Assembly (NCBI RefSeq): GCF_022637455.1
Contig: NZ_CP093341.1
Coordinates: forward strand, 3,286,001-3,350,000
From: Lysobacter sp. S4-A87
GTDB taxonomy: Bacteria; Pseudomonadota; Gammaproteobacteria; Xanthomonadales; Xanthomonadaceae
Length of the DNA stretch: 64,000 nucleotides
Direction of reading: 5' to 3'
In this document: positions 32,875 to 42,968 of the stretch, piece by piece
Position numbering within the stretch: the first letter of the stretch is position 1
How the letters are laid out: every line of letters begins with the position of its first letter
Translations under genes and position numbers: made by a program
The notes under the pieces: model-generated
Told to the model about the DNA's origin: nothing
Database searches by the model: none
What the model saw: the letters and a program-made list of their open reading frames with translations, nothing else

Positions 32875-34098
32875 ATGAGTCACGAGCTGGTCTACCTGCT
32901 GCTGATCTGCGGATTGCTGATCGTGCCGCGCGCGTTGCAGCGTTACCGCGTGCCGGCGCCGCTGAGCTGCTTCGCCTTCGGCATCGGACTGGTGCTGGCC
33001 TGGCCGGACGCGCACCAGCACAACGATGCGATTCACTTGCTGGCATCGCTCGGCATCTCCACGCTGTTCCTCTACGCCGGCCTGGAGGTCGACCTGACCG
33101 AGCTGCGTCGGGGCGTGGCCCAGTTGCTGACCTACCTCGGCCTGCGCTGCCTGACACTGGCGCTGGTGGCCTGGCTGGCCTGGCGCTTCCTCGGCCTGCA
33201 GTGGCAGGCGGCGATGCTGCTGGCGCTGGCGCTGCTGACGTCGTCGACGGGCTTCATCGTCGATTCGCTCGATCGCTTCGAGATGGCCGAGGAAGAGCGT
33301 TTCTGGGTCACCAACAAGGCCATCGCCGGCGAACTGCTGGCGCTTGCGTTGATGTTCGTCGTGCTCAAGGCCGGCGATCCGGTCGAGCTGGGCTCGTCGT
33401 CGCTGGCGCTGCTGGCGCTGGTAGCGGCGATTCCGTTGATCTACGTCGCTCTTGGGCGCTGGATCGTCCCGCACGCGCCCGGCTCGGAGTTCTCGCTGCT
33501 GGTGATGGTCGGCTTCGTTGCTGCGTACATCACCGACAAGCTCGGTGTCGAATACCTGCTGGGCGCATTTATCGCCGGCCTGCTGGCGCGGTTGCTGCGG
33601 CCACGCGTGCCGGCGCTGGCGTCGGACGACATCATGCGCGGCGTCAAGCTGTTCTCGTCGTTCTTCGTTCCGTTCTACTTCTTCGCCAATGGCGCGCGCG
33701 TGCCCCTGGGCGCGCTGACCTGGGAGGCGCTGCTGGTCGGGCTGGGGCTGACCGCGATGGTGCTGCCGGCGCGCTTTGGCGTGATCTGGATCCAGCGTCG
33801 CTGGCTGTTCCGCGACAGTCCCGGCAGCAGCCTGCGGGTGTCGATGGCGCTGATGCCGACGCTGATCTTCACCCTGGTGCTGGCGACGATCCTGTACGAG
33901 CGCTTCGCCATTCCCGATGCGCTGTTCGGCGGGCTGCTGCTGTACGCCTTCCTCAACACGCTGCTGCCGTCGCTGGTGCTGCGCACGCCATTCGATGTCG
34001 CGCCCCTGCCCGTGGCGGCTGCGCCGCAGGGGCCGGTCGAGGCGGGCGCCGCGTCCGGCGAGGCCGCACAGACGGCCTCGCGGTCATCGGATGCTTGA
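32875..34098 (+). CDS. CPA2-type cation:proton antiporter, short form
   Basis: This 407-residue membrane protein has about 11-12 helices and the Na+/H+ exchanger (CPA2) core, including LLASLGISTLFLYAGLEVDL and LTSSTGFIVDSLD. It also has EYLLGAFIAGLLARLL in the second repeat. Unlike the YbaL-like protein nearby it lacks a TrkA-N domain and ends in a Pro/Ala-rich tail. A strong AAGGAGAGGGG precedes ATG 32875. The ion is not predictable from sequence. Confidence 0.83.
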   Translation: MSHELVYLLLICGLLIVPRALQRYRVPAPLSCFAFGIGLVLAWPDAHQHNDAIHLLASLGISTLFLYAGLEVDLTELRRGVAQLLTYLGLRCLTLALVAWLAWRFLGLQWQAAMLLALALLTSSTGFIVDSLDRFEMAEEERFWVTNKAIAGELLALALMFVVLKAGDPVELGSSSLALLALVAAIPLIYVALGRWIVPHAPGSEFSLLVMVGFVAAYITDKLGVEYLLGAFIAGLLARLLRPRVPALASDDIMRGVKLFSSFFVPFYFFANGARVPLGALTWEALLVGLGLTAMVLPARFGVIWIQRRWLFRDSPGSSLRVSMALMPTLIFTLVLATILYERFAIPDALFGGLLLYAFLNTLLPSLVLRTPFDVAPLPVAAAPQGPVEAGAASGEAAQTASRSSDA

Positions 34099-34151
34099 AA
34101 AGCCCGCGGTTGCCTCCAGAATGCCGGCCTGTCTTCGTGATGCGTCGTGAC

Positions 34152-34472
34152 ATGCCGATCTATGCCTTCGAGTGCGCCGCCTGCGGCCACGCCTTTGACC
34201 GCCTGCAGAAGCTGTCTGAGGCCGACCCCACGCAGTGCCCGGTCTGCGGCGAACCCCACGTGCGCCGCCAGCTGACCGCGCCGCAGTTCCGCCTCGCCGG
34301 CGGCGGCTGGTACGAGACCGACTTCAAGAAGGACGGCGACAAGAAGCGCAACCTCGCCGGGGAGGGTTCCTCATCCTCGGGCGGTGGCGACAGCAAACCG
34401 TCTGAAAGCAAGCCGGCCGACAGCAAGCCCGCCGAGAAGAAGGCCGAGCCGGCACCGCCCAGCAAGACCTGA
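34152..34472 (+). CDS. FmdB-family zinc-ribbon protein
   Basis: This 106-residue protein begins MPIYAFECAACGHAFDRLQK, with a zinc ribbon of Cys8, Cys11, Cys29 and Cys32 (CPVCGEPH). The C-terminal 50 residues are low-complexity Ser/Gly/Lys/Pro/Glu. FmdB-type proteins are putative regulators often found near aspS in betaproteobacteria and xanthomonads, and aspS lies 1.1 kb downstream here. An ATG at 34140 would add four residues. Function is not established. Confidence 0.85.
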   Translation: MPIYAFECAACGHAFDRLQKLSEADPTQCPVCGEPHVRRQLTAPQFRLAGGGWYETDFKKDGDKKRNLAGEGSSSSGGGDSKPSESKPADSKPAEKKAEPAPPSKT

Positions 34473-34483
34473 GGCGGCCTGGC

Positions 34484-35431
34484 TCAGTAGCCGAAGCGCC
34501 CGCTGCAGCCTTGGCTGACCCAGATCGCGCTGCCGGTGAAGCCCCAGGTCCGGCCCTGCACGCACGTCTGGCTGGACAACTGCTGGAGCAGCCGCGGGGA
34601 ACCGGTCCCGGCCGGCCACGGACATGCCTTCGCGCGGCCGTCGACACTGGTGCAAACCACGGACGGCCCGCCCGGCTGCGGCCCTATCGGCGGTTGCACT
34701 GCGCCCGCGGCGACGAACTCGGCCCGGCAACCGCGGCCCACATAGACCTGGCCGTTCTGCGACTGCCAGGTCTGGCCTTCGATGCACGGCTGGCTGCCCG
34801 GTGACTGCCGCGCCAGTCGCGACGGGCCGGACCAGGGCACGCGGCAGATCCGCGCCTGGTTGTTGATGCTTTCGCAGACCACGCCCTGGCCGATGGGCCC
34901 GCCCGGTCCGACGGGCCCCGGTCCGGGCGTCGCTCCGGCGGAGGCGAACTCGCCGCGGCAGTTGTTGCCCACGTAGACCTGGCCAGGCTGCGACTGCCAG
35001 CTGCGGCCTTCGGCGCAGGGCGCATTGGACAGCTGCCGCACCAGCCGCGAGCTTCCGCTCCAGGGCACGCGGCAGATCTGCGCCCGGCCGTTGATGCTTT
35101 CGCAGCGCACGGTGCCGGTGGCCGGCGGCGCCGAACCGCCCAGCGAGACGGCGATATCGGCCTTGATCTGGCTGAAGCGCCAGTTCGAGCGGTTGACCTG
35201 GTCGAGGTAGAACTGCAGCTGGTCGTCCGGTATCCGGCGCCCGCCGGATTGCTCCTGGTACTCCAGGCTGATCACCCTTGCCTGGTCGTCGTAGGACAGG
35301 GTGCGCAGGTCGTCCGGTGCATAGGCGCGCTGCTGGGCGGCGGCCGGAGCCTCGACCAGAACCAAGGCCAGAACCGCGGCCAGAAGGGTCAGGCAAAGCG
35401 CCGGCAGCCAGGACTTGGACGGGCAGGTCAT
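34484..35431 (-). CDS. Exported DUF3011 protein with three repeats
   Basis: The 315-residue protein has a signal peptide (about 1-33, ending APAAAQ), a short N-terminal domain, and three about-60-residue DUF3011 repeats at about 107-166, 182-241 and 256-315. They are joined by Gly/Pro linkers. Each repeat has the pattern C-S-x(5)-A-x2-C ... W-x(6)-Q-V-Y-V-x3-C, with four spaced cysteines, suggesting disulfide-held modules. The first two repeats are closer to each other than to the third, which has PWPAG in place of RVPWSG. It lies on the opposite strand between fmdB and aspS. Function unknown; an extracytoplasmic location is expected. Confidence 0.8.
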   Translation of the reverse strand: MTCPSKSWLPALCLTLLAAVLALVLVEAPAAAQQRAYAPDDLRTLSYDDQARVISLEYQEQSGGRRIPDDQLQFYLDQVNRSNWRFSQIKADIAVSLGGSAPPATGTVRCESINGRAQICRVPWSGSSRLVRQLSNAPCAEGRSWQSQPGQVYVGNNCRGEFASAGATPGPGPVGPGGPIGQGVVCESINNQARICRVPWSGPSRLARQSPGSQPCIEGQTWQSQNGQVYVGRGCRAEFVAAGAVQPPIGPQPGGPSVVCTSVDGRAKACPWPAGTGSPRLLQQLSSQTCVQGRTWGFTGSAIWVSQGCSGRFGY

Positions 35432-35508
35432 CGAGGCCCCCGGGGGCGGAATGGCCGCATCGGCCACGTCCGCTGCGATCCTGCGGGCAAGTAACCCGCC
35501 GGTGCCGT

Positions 35509-35514
35509 TAAAAT
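35509..35514 (+). promoter_or_regulatory. -10 box of aspS
   Basis: TAAAAT matches five of six -10 bases, with no clear -35. Transcription would start near 35521, immediately before the first of three leader hairpins. Confidence 0.45.
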
Positions 35515-35523
35515 GACGTGTTC

Positions 35524-35589
35524 TCCGGCCCCAGGCCGGAAAGTTTTCCGGCCCTGGCCGGATTGCCCAGTTTTCCGGCCTCGGCCGGA
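35524..35589 (+). repeat. Three tandem hairpins in the aspS leader
   Basis: Three copies of TCCGGCC-(2-3 nt)-GGCCGGA lie at 35524-35540, 35547-35562 and 35574-35589. Each is a perfect 7-bp inverted repeat, and the last two are preceded by TTT. They fill most of the predicted aspS mRNA leader. Confidence 0.8.
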
Positions 35590-35609
35590 CGCGTAACCCC
35601 GGAGCCCCC

Positions 35610-37409
35610 ATGCGTACCCATTTTTGCGGCCTCATCGATGAGGCCCTGATCGGACAGACCGTCACTTTGTGCGGCTGGGCCGACGTTGCCCGTAACCTCG
35701 GCGGCTTGTGCTTCATCGACCTTCGCGATCACGAAGGCATCGTCCAGATCGTGGCCGAGCCGACCCAGGATCCGGCATTGGGTGCGGGCGAGGTCAATGC
35801 TGCGGTGATCGCGGCGGCCGCGCAGGTGGGCTACGAAGACTGCCTGCGCATCACCGGCGTGGTGCGCAAGCGCGAAGCGGTCAACGCCAAGATCCGCACC
35901 GGCCAGGTCGAAGTGGTCGCAACAAAGATCGAGCTGCTCAACAAGGCCGAGCCGCTGCCGTTCCACGCCCACGAGAACCCGGGCGAGGACATCCGCCTGC
36001 AGTACCGCTACCTCGACCTGCGCACCCCCGAGATGCAGCGCAAGATGCGCACCCGCATCAAGCTGGTGCAGGCACTGCGTCGCTACCTCGACGAGCGCGG
36101 GTTCCAGGACATCGAAACGCCGATCCTGACCAAGGCCACGCCGGAAGGCGCACGCGACTTCCTGGTGCCGGCGCGCATGCACCACGGCGAGTTCTACGCA
36201 CTGCCGCAGTCGCCGCAGCTGTTCAAGCAGATCCTGATGATGGCCGGCTTCGACCGGTATTATCAGATCGCGCGATGCTTCCGCGACGAGGCCCTGCGTG
36301 CCGACCGCCAGCTCGAGTTCACCCAGCTCGACATGGAGTTCGCGTGGGTGTCCGAGCGCGACGTGCAGGACCTGACCGAGGAGATGATCCGCTCGGTGTT
36401 CCGCGACGTGATGGGCGTCGAGCTGGCCGCGCAGTTCCCGCGCATGACCTACGCCGAGGTAATGCGCCGCTACGGTTCGGACAAGCCGGACCTGCGCATC
36501 GCGATGGAGTTCACCGACATCGCCGATCTGGTCAGGAACTGCGAGTTCAAGGTCTTCACCGACTGGGCCAACCACGAAGACGGTCGCGTGGTCGCGCTGC
36601 GCATGCCGGGCGCTGCGACGCTCAGCCGCAAGCAGATCGACGACTACGGCGCGCACGCCGCCAAGCACGGCGCCAAGGGCCTGGCGTGGATGAAGGTGGA
36701 AGACGCCGGCAAGGGCCGCGAAGGCGTCAACTCGCCGATCGCCAAGTTCCTCGACGACGCCACGCTGGCAGCGATTCTTGCTGCCACCGGCGCGCAGAGC
36801 GGCGATGCGATCTTCTTCGGCGCCGCCACCTACAAGTCGGCCAGCGATTTCATGGGCGCGCTGCGCCTGAAGCTGGGCAAGGACCTGGGCATGGTCGCCG
36901 ACAGCTGGGCGCCGCTGTGGGTGACCGACTTCCCGATGTTCGAGTGGGACGACGAGGAGAACCGCTACGTCGCCCTGCATCACCCGTTCACCGCACCGGC
37001 GGTCGATTCGATTTCCGACCTGCGCGCGAATGCGAAGACCGCGGTGTCGCGCGGCTACGACATGGTGCTCAACGGCAACGAGATCGGCGGCGGTTCGATC
37101 CGCATCCACAACTCGGCGATGCAGTCGGCGGTGTTCGAGCTGCTCGGCATCGGTGCGGAGGAGGCCGAAGGCAAGTTCGGCTTCCTGCTCGACGCGCTCA
37201 AGTACGGCGCGCCGCCGCACGGTGGCATCGCCTTCGGCATCGACCGCATCGCCGCGCTGATGGCCGGCACCGAATCGATCCGCGACGTCATCGCGTTCCC
37301 GAAGACCACCACCGCGCAGTGCCTTATGACCGGCGCGCCGTCGCCGGTGCCGGACGCGCAGCTGGCGGAAGTGCACATTCAAGTTCGTCCGAAGAAGGAA
37401 GGGAAGTAA
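35610..37409 (+). CDS. aspS: Aspartyl-tRNA synthetase
   Basis: AspS charges tRNA-Asp with aspartate. The 599-residue bacterial-type class II enzyme has an N-terminal OB-fold anticodon domain (about 1-105), class II motif 1 near [20 protein letters not shown] and motif 2 in [20 protein letters not shown]. The bacterial GAD insert (about 290-420) and motif 3 [15 protein letters not shown] follow. The GAD insert and PF-xx-AP-xx-D start suggest the discriminating or nondiscriminating status cannot be set from sequence alone. The ATG follows GGAG at six bases. It heads a run with the acidic ORF and the GNAT gene. Confidence 0.97.
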   Translation: MRTHFCGLIDEALIGQTVTLCGWADVARNLGGLCFIDLRDHEGIVQIVAEPTQDPALGAGEVNAAVIAAAAQVGYEDCLRITGVVRKREAVNAKIRTGQVEVVATKIELLNKAEPLPFHAHENPGEDIRLQYRYLDLRTPEMQRKMRTRIKLVQALRRYLDERGFQDIETPILTKATPEGARDFLVPARMHHGEFYALPQSPQLFKQILMMAGFDRYYQIARCFRDEALRADRQLEFTQLDMEFAWVSERDVQDLTEEMIRSVFRDVMGVELAAQFPRMTYAEVMRRYGSDKPDLRIAMEFTDIADLVRNCEFKVFTDWANHEDGRVVALRMPGAATLSRKQIDDYGAHAAKHGAKGLAWMKVEDAGKGREGVNSPIAKFLDDATLAAILAATGAQSGDAIFFGAATYKSASDFMGALRLKLGKDLGMVADSWAPLWVTDFPMFEWDDEENRYVALHHPFTAPAVDSISDLRANAKTAVSRGYDMVLNGNEIGGGSIRIHNSAMQSAVFELLGIGAEEAEGKFGFLLDALKYGAPPHGGIAFGIDRIAALMAGTESIRDVIAFPKTTTAQCLMTGAPSPVPDAQLAEVHIQVRPKKEGK

Positions 37410-37413
37410 GCGC

Positions 37414-37701
37414 ATGACGGAAGTTGCTTTGGATCAAGCTGTTTTGGAGCTCGAGTGGGAAGCACTGGGTGAGACCGGTTCGGCTGCGGGTGCCGGCCTG
37501 GTGACCGAGCGCGCGCAGGTGTTCGGCGGTTGGCTGGTGCGCACGCGTACCGCTGCCGGACAGCTTTCGATGACCTTCGTGGCCGATGGCCAGTTCCGCT
37601 GGGACGGCGAGGACTTCGGCGACGAGGACTACGAGGAAGAAGAGGACGAGGACGCCGAGGAAGACGAGGAAGAAGGCGAAGAGGACGAAGAGGAAGCCTG
37701 A
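37414..37701 (+). CDS. Small protein with long acidic tail
   Basis: This 95-residue protein starts four bases after the aspS stop and ends two bases before the GNAT start, so it is embedded in the operon. Residues 1-65 form a compact, possibly beta-rich part with WEALGETG, GGWLVRT and QFRWDGEDFG. The last 27 residues are almost all Asp/Glu. Codon use matches its neighbours. The family is not recognised; acidic tails may bind metal, ribosomal proteins or other basic partners. Confidence 0.78.
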   Translation: MTEVALDQAVLELEWEALGETGSAAGAGLVTERAQVFGGWLVRTRTAAGQLSMTFVADGQFRWDGEDFGDEDYEEEEDEDAEEDEEEGEEDEEEA

Positions 37702-37703
37702 TC

Positions 37704-38216
37704 ATGGCGACCATCCGGCGCGCCACCGTGGCCGATGCGAAAACCGTGTCGGCCCTGGCGGCGCAGACCTTCACCGAGACCTTCGGGCATCAGTACCCGC
37801 AGGCCGACCTGCAGTTCTTCCTGCGCGACAGCTACGCCGTCGACAAGCAGAAGGTGATCCTCGGCCACCCGGATTACGCGGTGTGGCTGCTGGAAGTGGA
37901 GGGTGTGGCCGTAGGCCATGCCGCTGCCGGGCCCTGTGGCCTGCCGCATGCGGACGTGGCCGATGGCGACGGCGAGCTCAAGCGCCTGTACGTGCTGCGC
38001 GAGCATCAGAACGGCGGCTGGGGCGCGCGTCTGTTCGAGACCGCCCAGGACTGGCTGCTGCGCGACGGGCCGCGGACGTTGTGGATCGGCGTGTGGAGCG
38101 AGAACCAGGGCGCGCAGCGGTTCTATGCGCGGTACGGGTTCGAGCGGGTGGGGGACTACGACTTCATCGTCGGTGGCACGCGCGATCACGAGTACATCCT
38201 GCGCAGGCCGGCGTAA
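37704..38216 (+). CDS. GNAT-family N-acetyltransferase
   Basis: A 170-residue GNAT acetyltransferase. IRRATVADAKTVSALAAQTF is the first strand-helix, GELKRLYVLREHQNGGWGARL is the acetyl-CoA site (an R/Q-x-x-G-x-G/A variant), and NQGAQRFYARYGFERVGDYDF is the C-terminal motif B. The start at 37704 has AGGAAG upstream within the acidic ORF end, which suggests coupling to it. The substrate may be a small amine or a protein N terminus. Confidence 0.88.
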   Translation: MATIRRATVADAKTVSALAAQTFTETFGHQYPQADLQFFLRDSYAVDKQKVILGHPDYAVWLLEVEGVAVGHAAAGPCGLPHADVADGDGELKRLYVLREHQNGGWGARLFETAQDWLLRDGPRTLWIGVWSENQGAQRFYARYGFERVGDYDFIVGGTRDHEYILRRPA

Positions 38217-38230
38217 CGCCGCCGGTCACG

Positions 38231-38266
38231 CTCCGGTGCCTGCCCCGGTACCCGCCCCGGTTCCCG
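38231..38266 (+). repeat. 12-bp tandem repeat
   Basis: Three imperfect units occur: CTCCGGTGCCTG, CCCCGGTACCCG and CCCCGGTTCCCG. They lie in the 104-base gap between the GNAT and hydrolase genes. Confidence 0.7.
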
Positions 38267-38320
38267 CGAGAGGCGGCTTGCTGCTGTTGCATTGGCTCCG
38301 ACCGCCACCATCCATCCCCA

Positions 38321-38935
38321 ATGCCCACCACCCGCGTCATCCTCCTCCACGGCCTCTGGATGCCCCGCCTGTCGATGCACTGGCTGGCCCAGCGCCTGCG
38401 CGAGGCCGGCTTTGCCCCTGAGTTCTTCGGCTACGCCACCGTCGCCGGCGGCCCGGACACGGCGATCCCGCGGCTGGCCGCCCACCTGCAACGGGCGCCG
38501 GCGCACCTGGTGGCCCACAGCCTGGGCGGGCTGGTGTCGCTGACGACGCTGGAACGCCATCCCTCGGTCCCGGTCGAGCGCGTCGTCTGCCTGGGCTCGC
38601 CGCTGTGCGGCAGCGCCGCCGCCACCGGGCTGGCGGGCTACGCCTGGACCGCGCCGACGCTGGGCCGCAGCGCATCGCTGCTGCGCAAGGGCTGCGCGCC
38701 CTGGTCGGGCAAGGCCGAAGTCGGGATGGTCGCCGGCCGTACCTCGCTGGGGCTGGGCAAGTACTTCGGCCGCTTCCAGGAGGAGAACGATGGGACGGTC
38801 TCCGTCGCCGAAACCCGGCTTGCCGGCCTGACCGACCACACCGTGGTCAGCACCAGCCATACCGGCCTGGTCTATTCCCGCCAGGTCGCCAGCCTGGTCG
38901 CCGCCTTCCTGCGCAACGGCCGCTTCGCGTCCTGA
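38321..38935 (+). CDS. Alpha/beta hydrolase (lipase-like)
   Basis: The 204-residue protein has the alpha/beta hydrolase fold. The oxyanion-loop HG is in [10 protein letters not shown], and the nucleophile elbow is AHSLGG, with Ser in [12 protein letters not shown]. Asp and His candidates lie in EENDGTVS and TSHTGLVYS. No signal peptide is seen. It resembles small lipase/esterase-like proteins acting in the cytoplasm. Substrate unknown. Confidence 0.85.
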   Translation: MPTTRVILLHGLWMPRLSMHWLAQRLREAGFAPEFFGYATVAGGPDTAIPRLAAHLQRAPAHLVAHSLGGLVSLTTLERHPSVPVERVVCLGSPLCGSAAATGLAGYAWTAPTLGRSASLLRKGCAPWSGKAEVGMVAGRTSLGLGKYFGRFQEENDGTVSVAETRLAGLTDHTVVSTSHTGLVYSRQVASLVAAFLRNGRFAS

Positions 38936-38991
38936 GCCGGCAACGTCGGTCAGGTCGATTCGCGACCGACGGCACGTCCGGCCCAATCGAG

Positions 38992-38997
38992 TAAAAT
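38992..38997 (+). promoter_or_regulatory. -10 box of the yebC-ruv operon
   Basis: TAAAAT lies 35 bases before the yebC ATG, without a recognisable -35. The predicted leader is about 29 bases. Confidence 0.4.
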
Positions 38998-39032
38998 CGC
39001 CGCTTCGCCAAAGCAACAGCCTGGAACAGTTC

Positions 39033-39761
39033 ATGGGTAGAGGTCCCTCGATCGAGGCCCGCAAGAACGCGGTAGACGCGCAGCGCGGCAAGATCTTCAC
39101 CAAGATCATTCGTGAAATCGGCGTGGCTGCCCGCGCCGGTGGCGGTGACCCGTCGGGCAACCCGCGCCTGCGCGCGGCGGTTGACAAGGGCCTGTCGGTG
39201 AACATGTCCAAGGACGTGATCGAGCGCGCCATCAAGAAGGCCACCGGCGAACTGGAAGGCGTGGTCTACGAAGAGATCCGCTACGAGGGCTACGCCCCCG
39301 GCGGCGTCGCCGTGATCGTCGACTGCCTGACCGACAACAAGGTCCGCACCGTCGCCGACGTGCGCCATGCCTTCGGCAAGTTCGGTGGCAACCTCGGCAC
39401 CGACGGCTCGGTGTCGTTCATGTTCAGGAAGGTCGGCGTGCTGTCGTTCGCCGCCGGCGCCAGTGAAGACCAGGTCACCGAACTGGCGATCGATGCCGGC
39501 GCCGACGACGTGGTCGTCTACGACGACGGCGCGATCGACGTGGTCACCACGCCCGACGCCTTCGCCACCGTCAAGGCCGCCATGGAAGCCGGCGGCCTGA
39601 AGGCCGACATCGCCGAAGTGACGATGCGCGCCGACAACGACATCGCCGTCAGCGGCGAGACCGCGCAACAGGTGGTCAAGCTGCTGCGCTGGCTCGAGGA
39701 CATGGACGATGTCCAGAGCGTCTACTCCAATGCCGACCTCGGCGAGGATGCCTACGCCTGA
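39033..39761 (+). CDS. yebC: YebC/PmpR-family protein
   Basis: This 242-residue YebC-family protein starts [20 protein letters not shown] and has [20 protein letters not shown], the hallmark of the family. YebC proteins bind DNA or ribosomes and have been linked to transcription control and, more recently, relief of ribosome stalling at proline tracts. It precedes ruvC by 17 bases, as in most gammaproteobacteria. Cytoplasmic. Confidence 0.95.
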   Translation: MGRGPSIEARKNAVDAQRGKIFTKIIREIGVAARAGGGDPSGNPRLRAAVDKGLSVNMSKDVIERAIKKATGELEGVVYEEIRYEGYAPGGVAVIVDCLTDNKVRTVADVRHAFGKFGGNLGTDGSVSFMFRKVGVLSFAAGASEDQVTELAIDAGADDVVVYDDGAIDVVTTPDAFATVKAAMEAGGLKADIAEVTMRADNDIAVSGETAQQVVKLLRWLEDMDDVQSVYSNADLGEDAYA

Positions 39762-39778
39762 CGGCGTAAGCTGACCAC

Positions 39779-40306
39779 GTGATCAGAATCCTCGGGATAG
39801 ACCCCGGTTCCCAGCGCACCGGTGTCGGCGTCATTGACGTCGCCGCCGATGGCCGCTGCACCTTCGTGCATGCGCGCGCGCTGGTCCTGCTCGACGCCGA
39901 GGACTTCCCGTCGCGGCTCGGGCTGCTGTGCGAGGGCCTGGAGGCACTGCTGGACGAATGGCAGCCGCAGCAGGTCGCGATCGAGACCGTGTTCATGGCC
40001 AAGTCGGCGACGTCCGCGCTCAAGCTCGGCCACGCCCGTGGCGCGGCGCTGGCGACGGTGGTGCGCCGGCGCATCCCGATCAGCGAGTACGCACCGCGCG
40101 TGATCAAGCAGTCCCTGGTCGGTCGCGGCGCGGCCGAGAAGGATCAGGTCCAGCACATGGTTCGTTTGCTGTTGAACCTGCCGGACCAAAAAATGCAGGC
40201 CGACGCCGCCGATGCCCTGGCCGTGGCGCTGACCCACGCGCACATGAGCGCGACCGCGGCGCGCACCGGCGTTGCCACCCACCTGTTGCGGAGACGCGGC
40301 GCATGA
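39779..40306 (+). CDS. ruvC: Holliday junction resolvase RuvC
   Basis: RuvC cuts Holliday junctions during recombination repair. Its RNase H-like active site is visible as Asp8 (ILGIDPGS), Glu69 (VAIETVF) and Asp142/Asp145 ([15 protein letters not shown]). The 175-residue protein starts at GTG 39779. The stop overlaps the ruvA start by four bases (ATGA). It works with RuvAB, whose ruvB lies beyond kup. Confidence 0.96.
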   Translation: MIRILGIDPGSQRTGVGVIDVAADGRCTFVHARALVLLDAEDFPSRLGLLCEGLEALLDEWQPQQVAIETVFMAKSATSALKLGHARGAALATVVRRRIPISEYAPRVIKQSLVGRGAAEKDQVQHMVRLLLNLPDQKMQADAADALAVALTHAHMSATAARTGVATHLLRRRGA

Positions 40307-40893
40307 TCGGTCGTCTGAAAGGCATCCTCGTCCACAAGCAGCCGCCGTGGCTGGTGGTGGACGTGAACGGCGTCGGCTACGAGCTGGAGGCGCCGATGAG
40401 CACCTTCTACGACCTGCCCGACATCGGTCGCGAGGTCGCGCTGTTCACCCATTACGCGCAGAAGGAAGACAGCGTCTCGCTGTACGGCTTCCTGCGCGAG
40501 GGCGAGCGCCGCCTGTTCCGCGACGTCCAGCGGGTGTCCGGCATCGGCGCCAGGATCGCCCTGGCGGTGCTCTCGGGCACGTCGGTGGACGAGTTCGCCC
40601 GCCTGGTCCAGACCGGCGACATCACCGCGCTGACCCGCATCCCCGGCATCGGCAAGAAGACCGCCGAGCGCATGGTCGTGGAGCTTCGCGACCGGGCGGC
40701 CGACCTTGCCGGCGTGGGCGCCACCCTGTCGGGCAACGGCGCCGCCGCCGACCCCCAGAGCGAAGCCGTGATCGCCCTGCAGCAGCTGGGTTACAAGCCG
40801 GCCGAGGCCGTGCGCATGGCGCGCGAATCGACCGCCGCCGGCGATGACGCCGCCGCCATCATCCGCAAAGCGCTAAAGTCCGCGCTCCGTTGA
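40303..40893 (+). CDS. ruvA: Holliday junction DNA helicase subunit RuvA
   Basis: RuvA binds four-way junctions and recruits the RuvB motor. The 196-residue protein has the N-terminal OB domain ([20 protein letters not shown]), two helix-hairpin-helix motifs ([33 protein letters not shown]) and the C-terminal RuvB-binding domain (about 150-196). It overlaps ruvC by ATGA. It is followed after 38 bases by kup, not ruvB. Confidence 0.96.
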   Translation: MIGRLKGILVHKQPPWLVVDVNGVGYELEAPMSTFYDLPDIGREVALFTHYAQKEDSVSLYGFLREGERRLFRDVQRVSGIGARIALAVLSGTSVDEFARLVQTGDITALTRIPGIGKKTAERMVVELRDRAADLAGVGATLSGNGAAADPQSEAVIALQQLGYKPAEAVRMARESTAAGDDAAAIIRKALKSALR

Positions 40894-40931
40894 CGCCACG
40901 GCGGCCCCGGCCGCCCCGAGCAACCCACTCC

Positions 40932-42851
40932 ATGTCCTCTCCAGCTACCCACTCGACCTCCGCCAATGGCGCGCAGCACGGCCACGGCAAACAGGGGCTG
41001 GGCGGCCTTGTCATCGGTGCGATCGGCGTCGTCTTCGGCGATATCGGCACCAGCCCGCTGTACACCCTCAAGGAAGCGTTTTCGCCGCACTTCGGCCTGA
41101 TCGGCAATCACGACACGGTGCTGGGCATCCTGTCGCTGGTGTTCTGGGCGCTGATGATCACGGTGACGCTCAAGTACGTCACCATCATCATGCGCGCCGA
41201 CAACGAAGGCGAGGGCGGCATCATGGCGTTGATGACGCTGGCCCAGCGCACGCTGCCCAAGGGCTCGCGCTCGGCCTACATCATCGGCATCCTCGGCATC
41301 TTCGGCGCGTCGCTGTTCTTCGGCGACAGCGTGATCACCCCGGCCATCACCGTGCTCGGCGCGGTCGAGGGCCTGGAGGTCGCCGCACCCGGCCTGCACC
41401 GGTTCATCGTGCCGATTGCGGTCGTCATCCTGGTGATGGTGTTCTTCGCCCAGCGCTTCGGCACCGAGAAGGTCGGCCGGATCTTCGGGCCGATCACCAC
41501 GGTCTGGTTCCTGGCGCTGGCGGCGATTGGCGTCCACAACATCCTCGAAGCACCGGAAGTGCTCAAGGCGCTCAACCCGATGTGGGGCGCGCGCTTCTTC
41601 ATCGAGCACGGTTCGCACTCGGTGCTGATCCTGGGCGTGGTGGTGCTGGCCGTCACCGGTGGCGAAGCGCTGTACGCCGACATGGGCCACTTCGGTCCGC
41701 GGCCGATCCGCTACGCCTGGTACACGCTGGTGCTGCCGTGCCTGATGCTGAACTACCTGGGGCAGGGCGCGTTCGTGCTCGGCCACCCGGACGCGGTCAA
41801 GAACCCGTTCTTCGAGGCGGTGCCGGCGTGGGCGCTGTACCCGATGATCGTGCTGGCGACGATGGCCGCGGTGATCGCCTCGCAGGCGGTCATCACCGGT
41901 GCCTATTCGGTCGCCCGCCAGGCCATGCAGCTGGGCTACATCCCGCGCATGCAGGTCAAGCACACCTCGCAGTCGACCATCGGCCAGATCTACGTGCCGT
42001 ACATCAACTGGCTGCTGATGATCGCGGTGCTGGCGGTGGTGCTGATGTTCCGCAGCTCGACCGCGCTGGCCACGGCCTACGGCATCTCGGTGTCGGCGAC
42101 CATGCTGATCGACACCCTGCTGCTGGCGCTGGTCGCGCGCGCGCTGTGGCCGCGCTGGCGCACCTGGGTGCTGCCGCTGTGCCTGCTGTTCTTCGTGGTC
42201 GATGTCGGCTTCGTCATCGCCAACGGCGCCAAGTTCTTCGACGGCGCCTGGTTCCCGCTGCTGCTGGGCCTGGTCGTGTTCACCCTGCTGCGCACCTGGC
42301 GCCGCGGCCGCGAGCTGCTGCATGACGAAGTGCGCAAGGAAGGCATCTCGCTCGACAGCTTCCTGCCCGGCCTGATGCTGGCACCGCCGGTGCGCGTGCC
42401 GGGTACGGCGATCTTCATGACCGCCGACAAGGGCGTGGTGCCGCACGCGCTGCTGCACAACCTCAAGCACAACAAGGTGCTGCACGATCGCAACGTGTTC
42501 CTGACGGTGGAGACGCTCAACGTCCCGTACGCGCCGCGCGACAAGCGCCTGAAGATCCAGGCCATCGGCGACGACTTCTACCGCGTGCTGATCCGCTTCG
42601 GCTTCATGGAAGTGCCGGACGTGCCCTTGGCGCTGATGCGCTCGTGCGATGCCGGCGGCACCTACTTCGACCCGATGGACACCACCTACTTCGCCAGCCG
42701 CGAGACGGTGGTGGCCAGCCGCCACCGCGGCATGCCGATCTGGCGCGACCGGCTGTTCGCCTTCATGCACCGCAATGCCGCGCCGGCCACGGGCTTCTTC
42801 CGCATCCCGGGCAACCGCCTGGTGGAGCTGGGGGCGCAGGTCGAGATCTGA
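40932..42851 (+). CDS. kup: Low-affinity K+ uptake protein Kup
   Basis: Kup is a proton-coupled potassium importer of the inner membrane. The 639 residues show a conserved start [20 protein letters not shown], about 12 helices, the KFVTII-like [15 protein letters not shown] loop and a cytosolic C-terminal domain. ATG 40932 precedes a short Ser/His-rich N tail. Its location between ruvA and ruvB splits the ruv genes and is probably lineage-wide in xanthomonads. Confidence 0.93.
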   Translation: MSSPATHSTSANGAQHGHGKQGLGGLVIGAIGVVFGDIGTSPLYTLKEAFSPHFGLIGNHDTVLGILSLVFWALMITVTLKYVTIIMRADNEGEGGIMALMTLAQRTLPKGSRSAYIIGILGIFGASLFFGDSVITPAITVLGAVEGLEVAAPGLHRFIVPIAVVILVMVFFAQRFGTEKVGRIFGPITTVWFLALAAIGVHNILEAPEVLKALNPMWGARFFIEHGSHSVLILGVVVLAVTGGEALYADMGHFGPRPIRYAWYTLVLPCLMLNYLGQGAFVLGHPDAVKNPFFEAVPAWALYPMIVLATMAAVIASQAVITGAYSVARQAMQLGYIPRMQVKHTSQSTIGQIYVPYINWLLMIAVLAVVLMFRSSTALATAYGISVSATMLIDTLLLALVARALWPRWRTWVLPLCLLFFVVDVGFVIANGAKFFDGAWFPLLLGLVVFTLLRTWRRGRELLHDEVRKEGISLDSFLPGLMLAPPVRVPGTAIFMTADKGVVPHALLHNLKHNKVLHDRNVFLTVETLNVPYAPRDKRLKIQAIGDDFYRVLIRFGFMEVPDVPLALMRSCDAGGTYFDPMDTTYFASRETVVASRHRGMPIWRDRLFAFMHRNAAPATGFFRIPGNRLVELGAQVEI

Positions 42852-42968
42852 CCGCGGGTCTGCGGGGATGCGGCGCGGGGCTCCCGGCTGCGCTGCGCTT
42901 GCCCGGGCTGCGCGGTTTCGCGACTCGTTGCCATGCCTGTGGGCCCGTGCGCGTGCGAACATACGGGC

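Noticed and set aside
32841-34145. Upstream extension of the FmdB frame across the antiporter gene
   Set aside because: The extension lies in a shifted frame of the antiporter gene. Homology starts at MPIYAFECAAC (34152).
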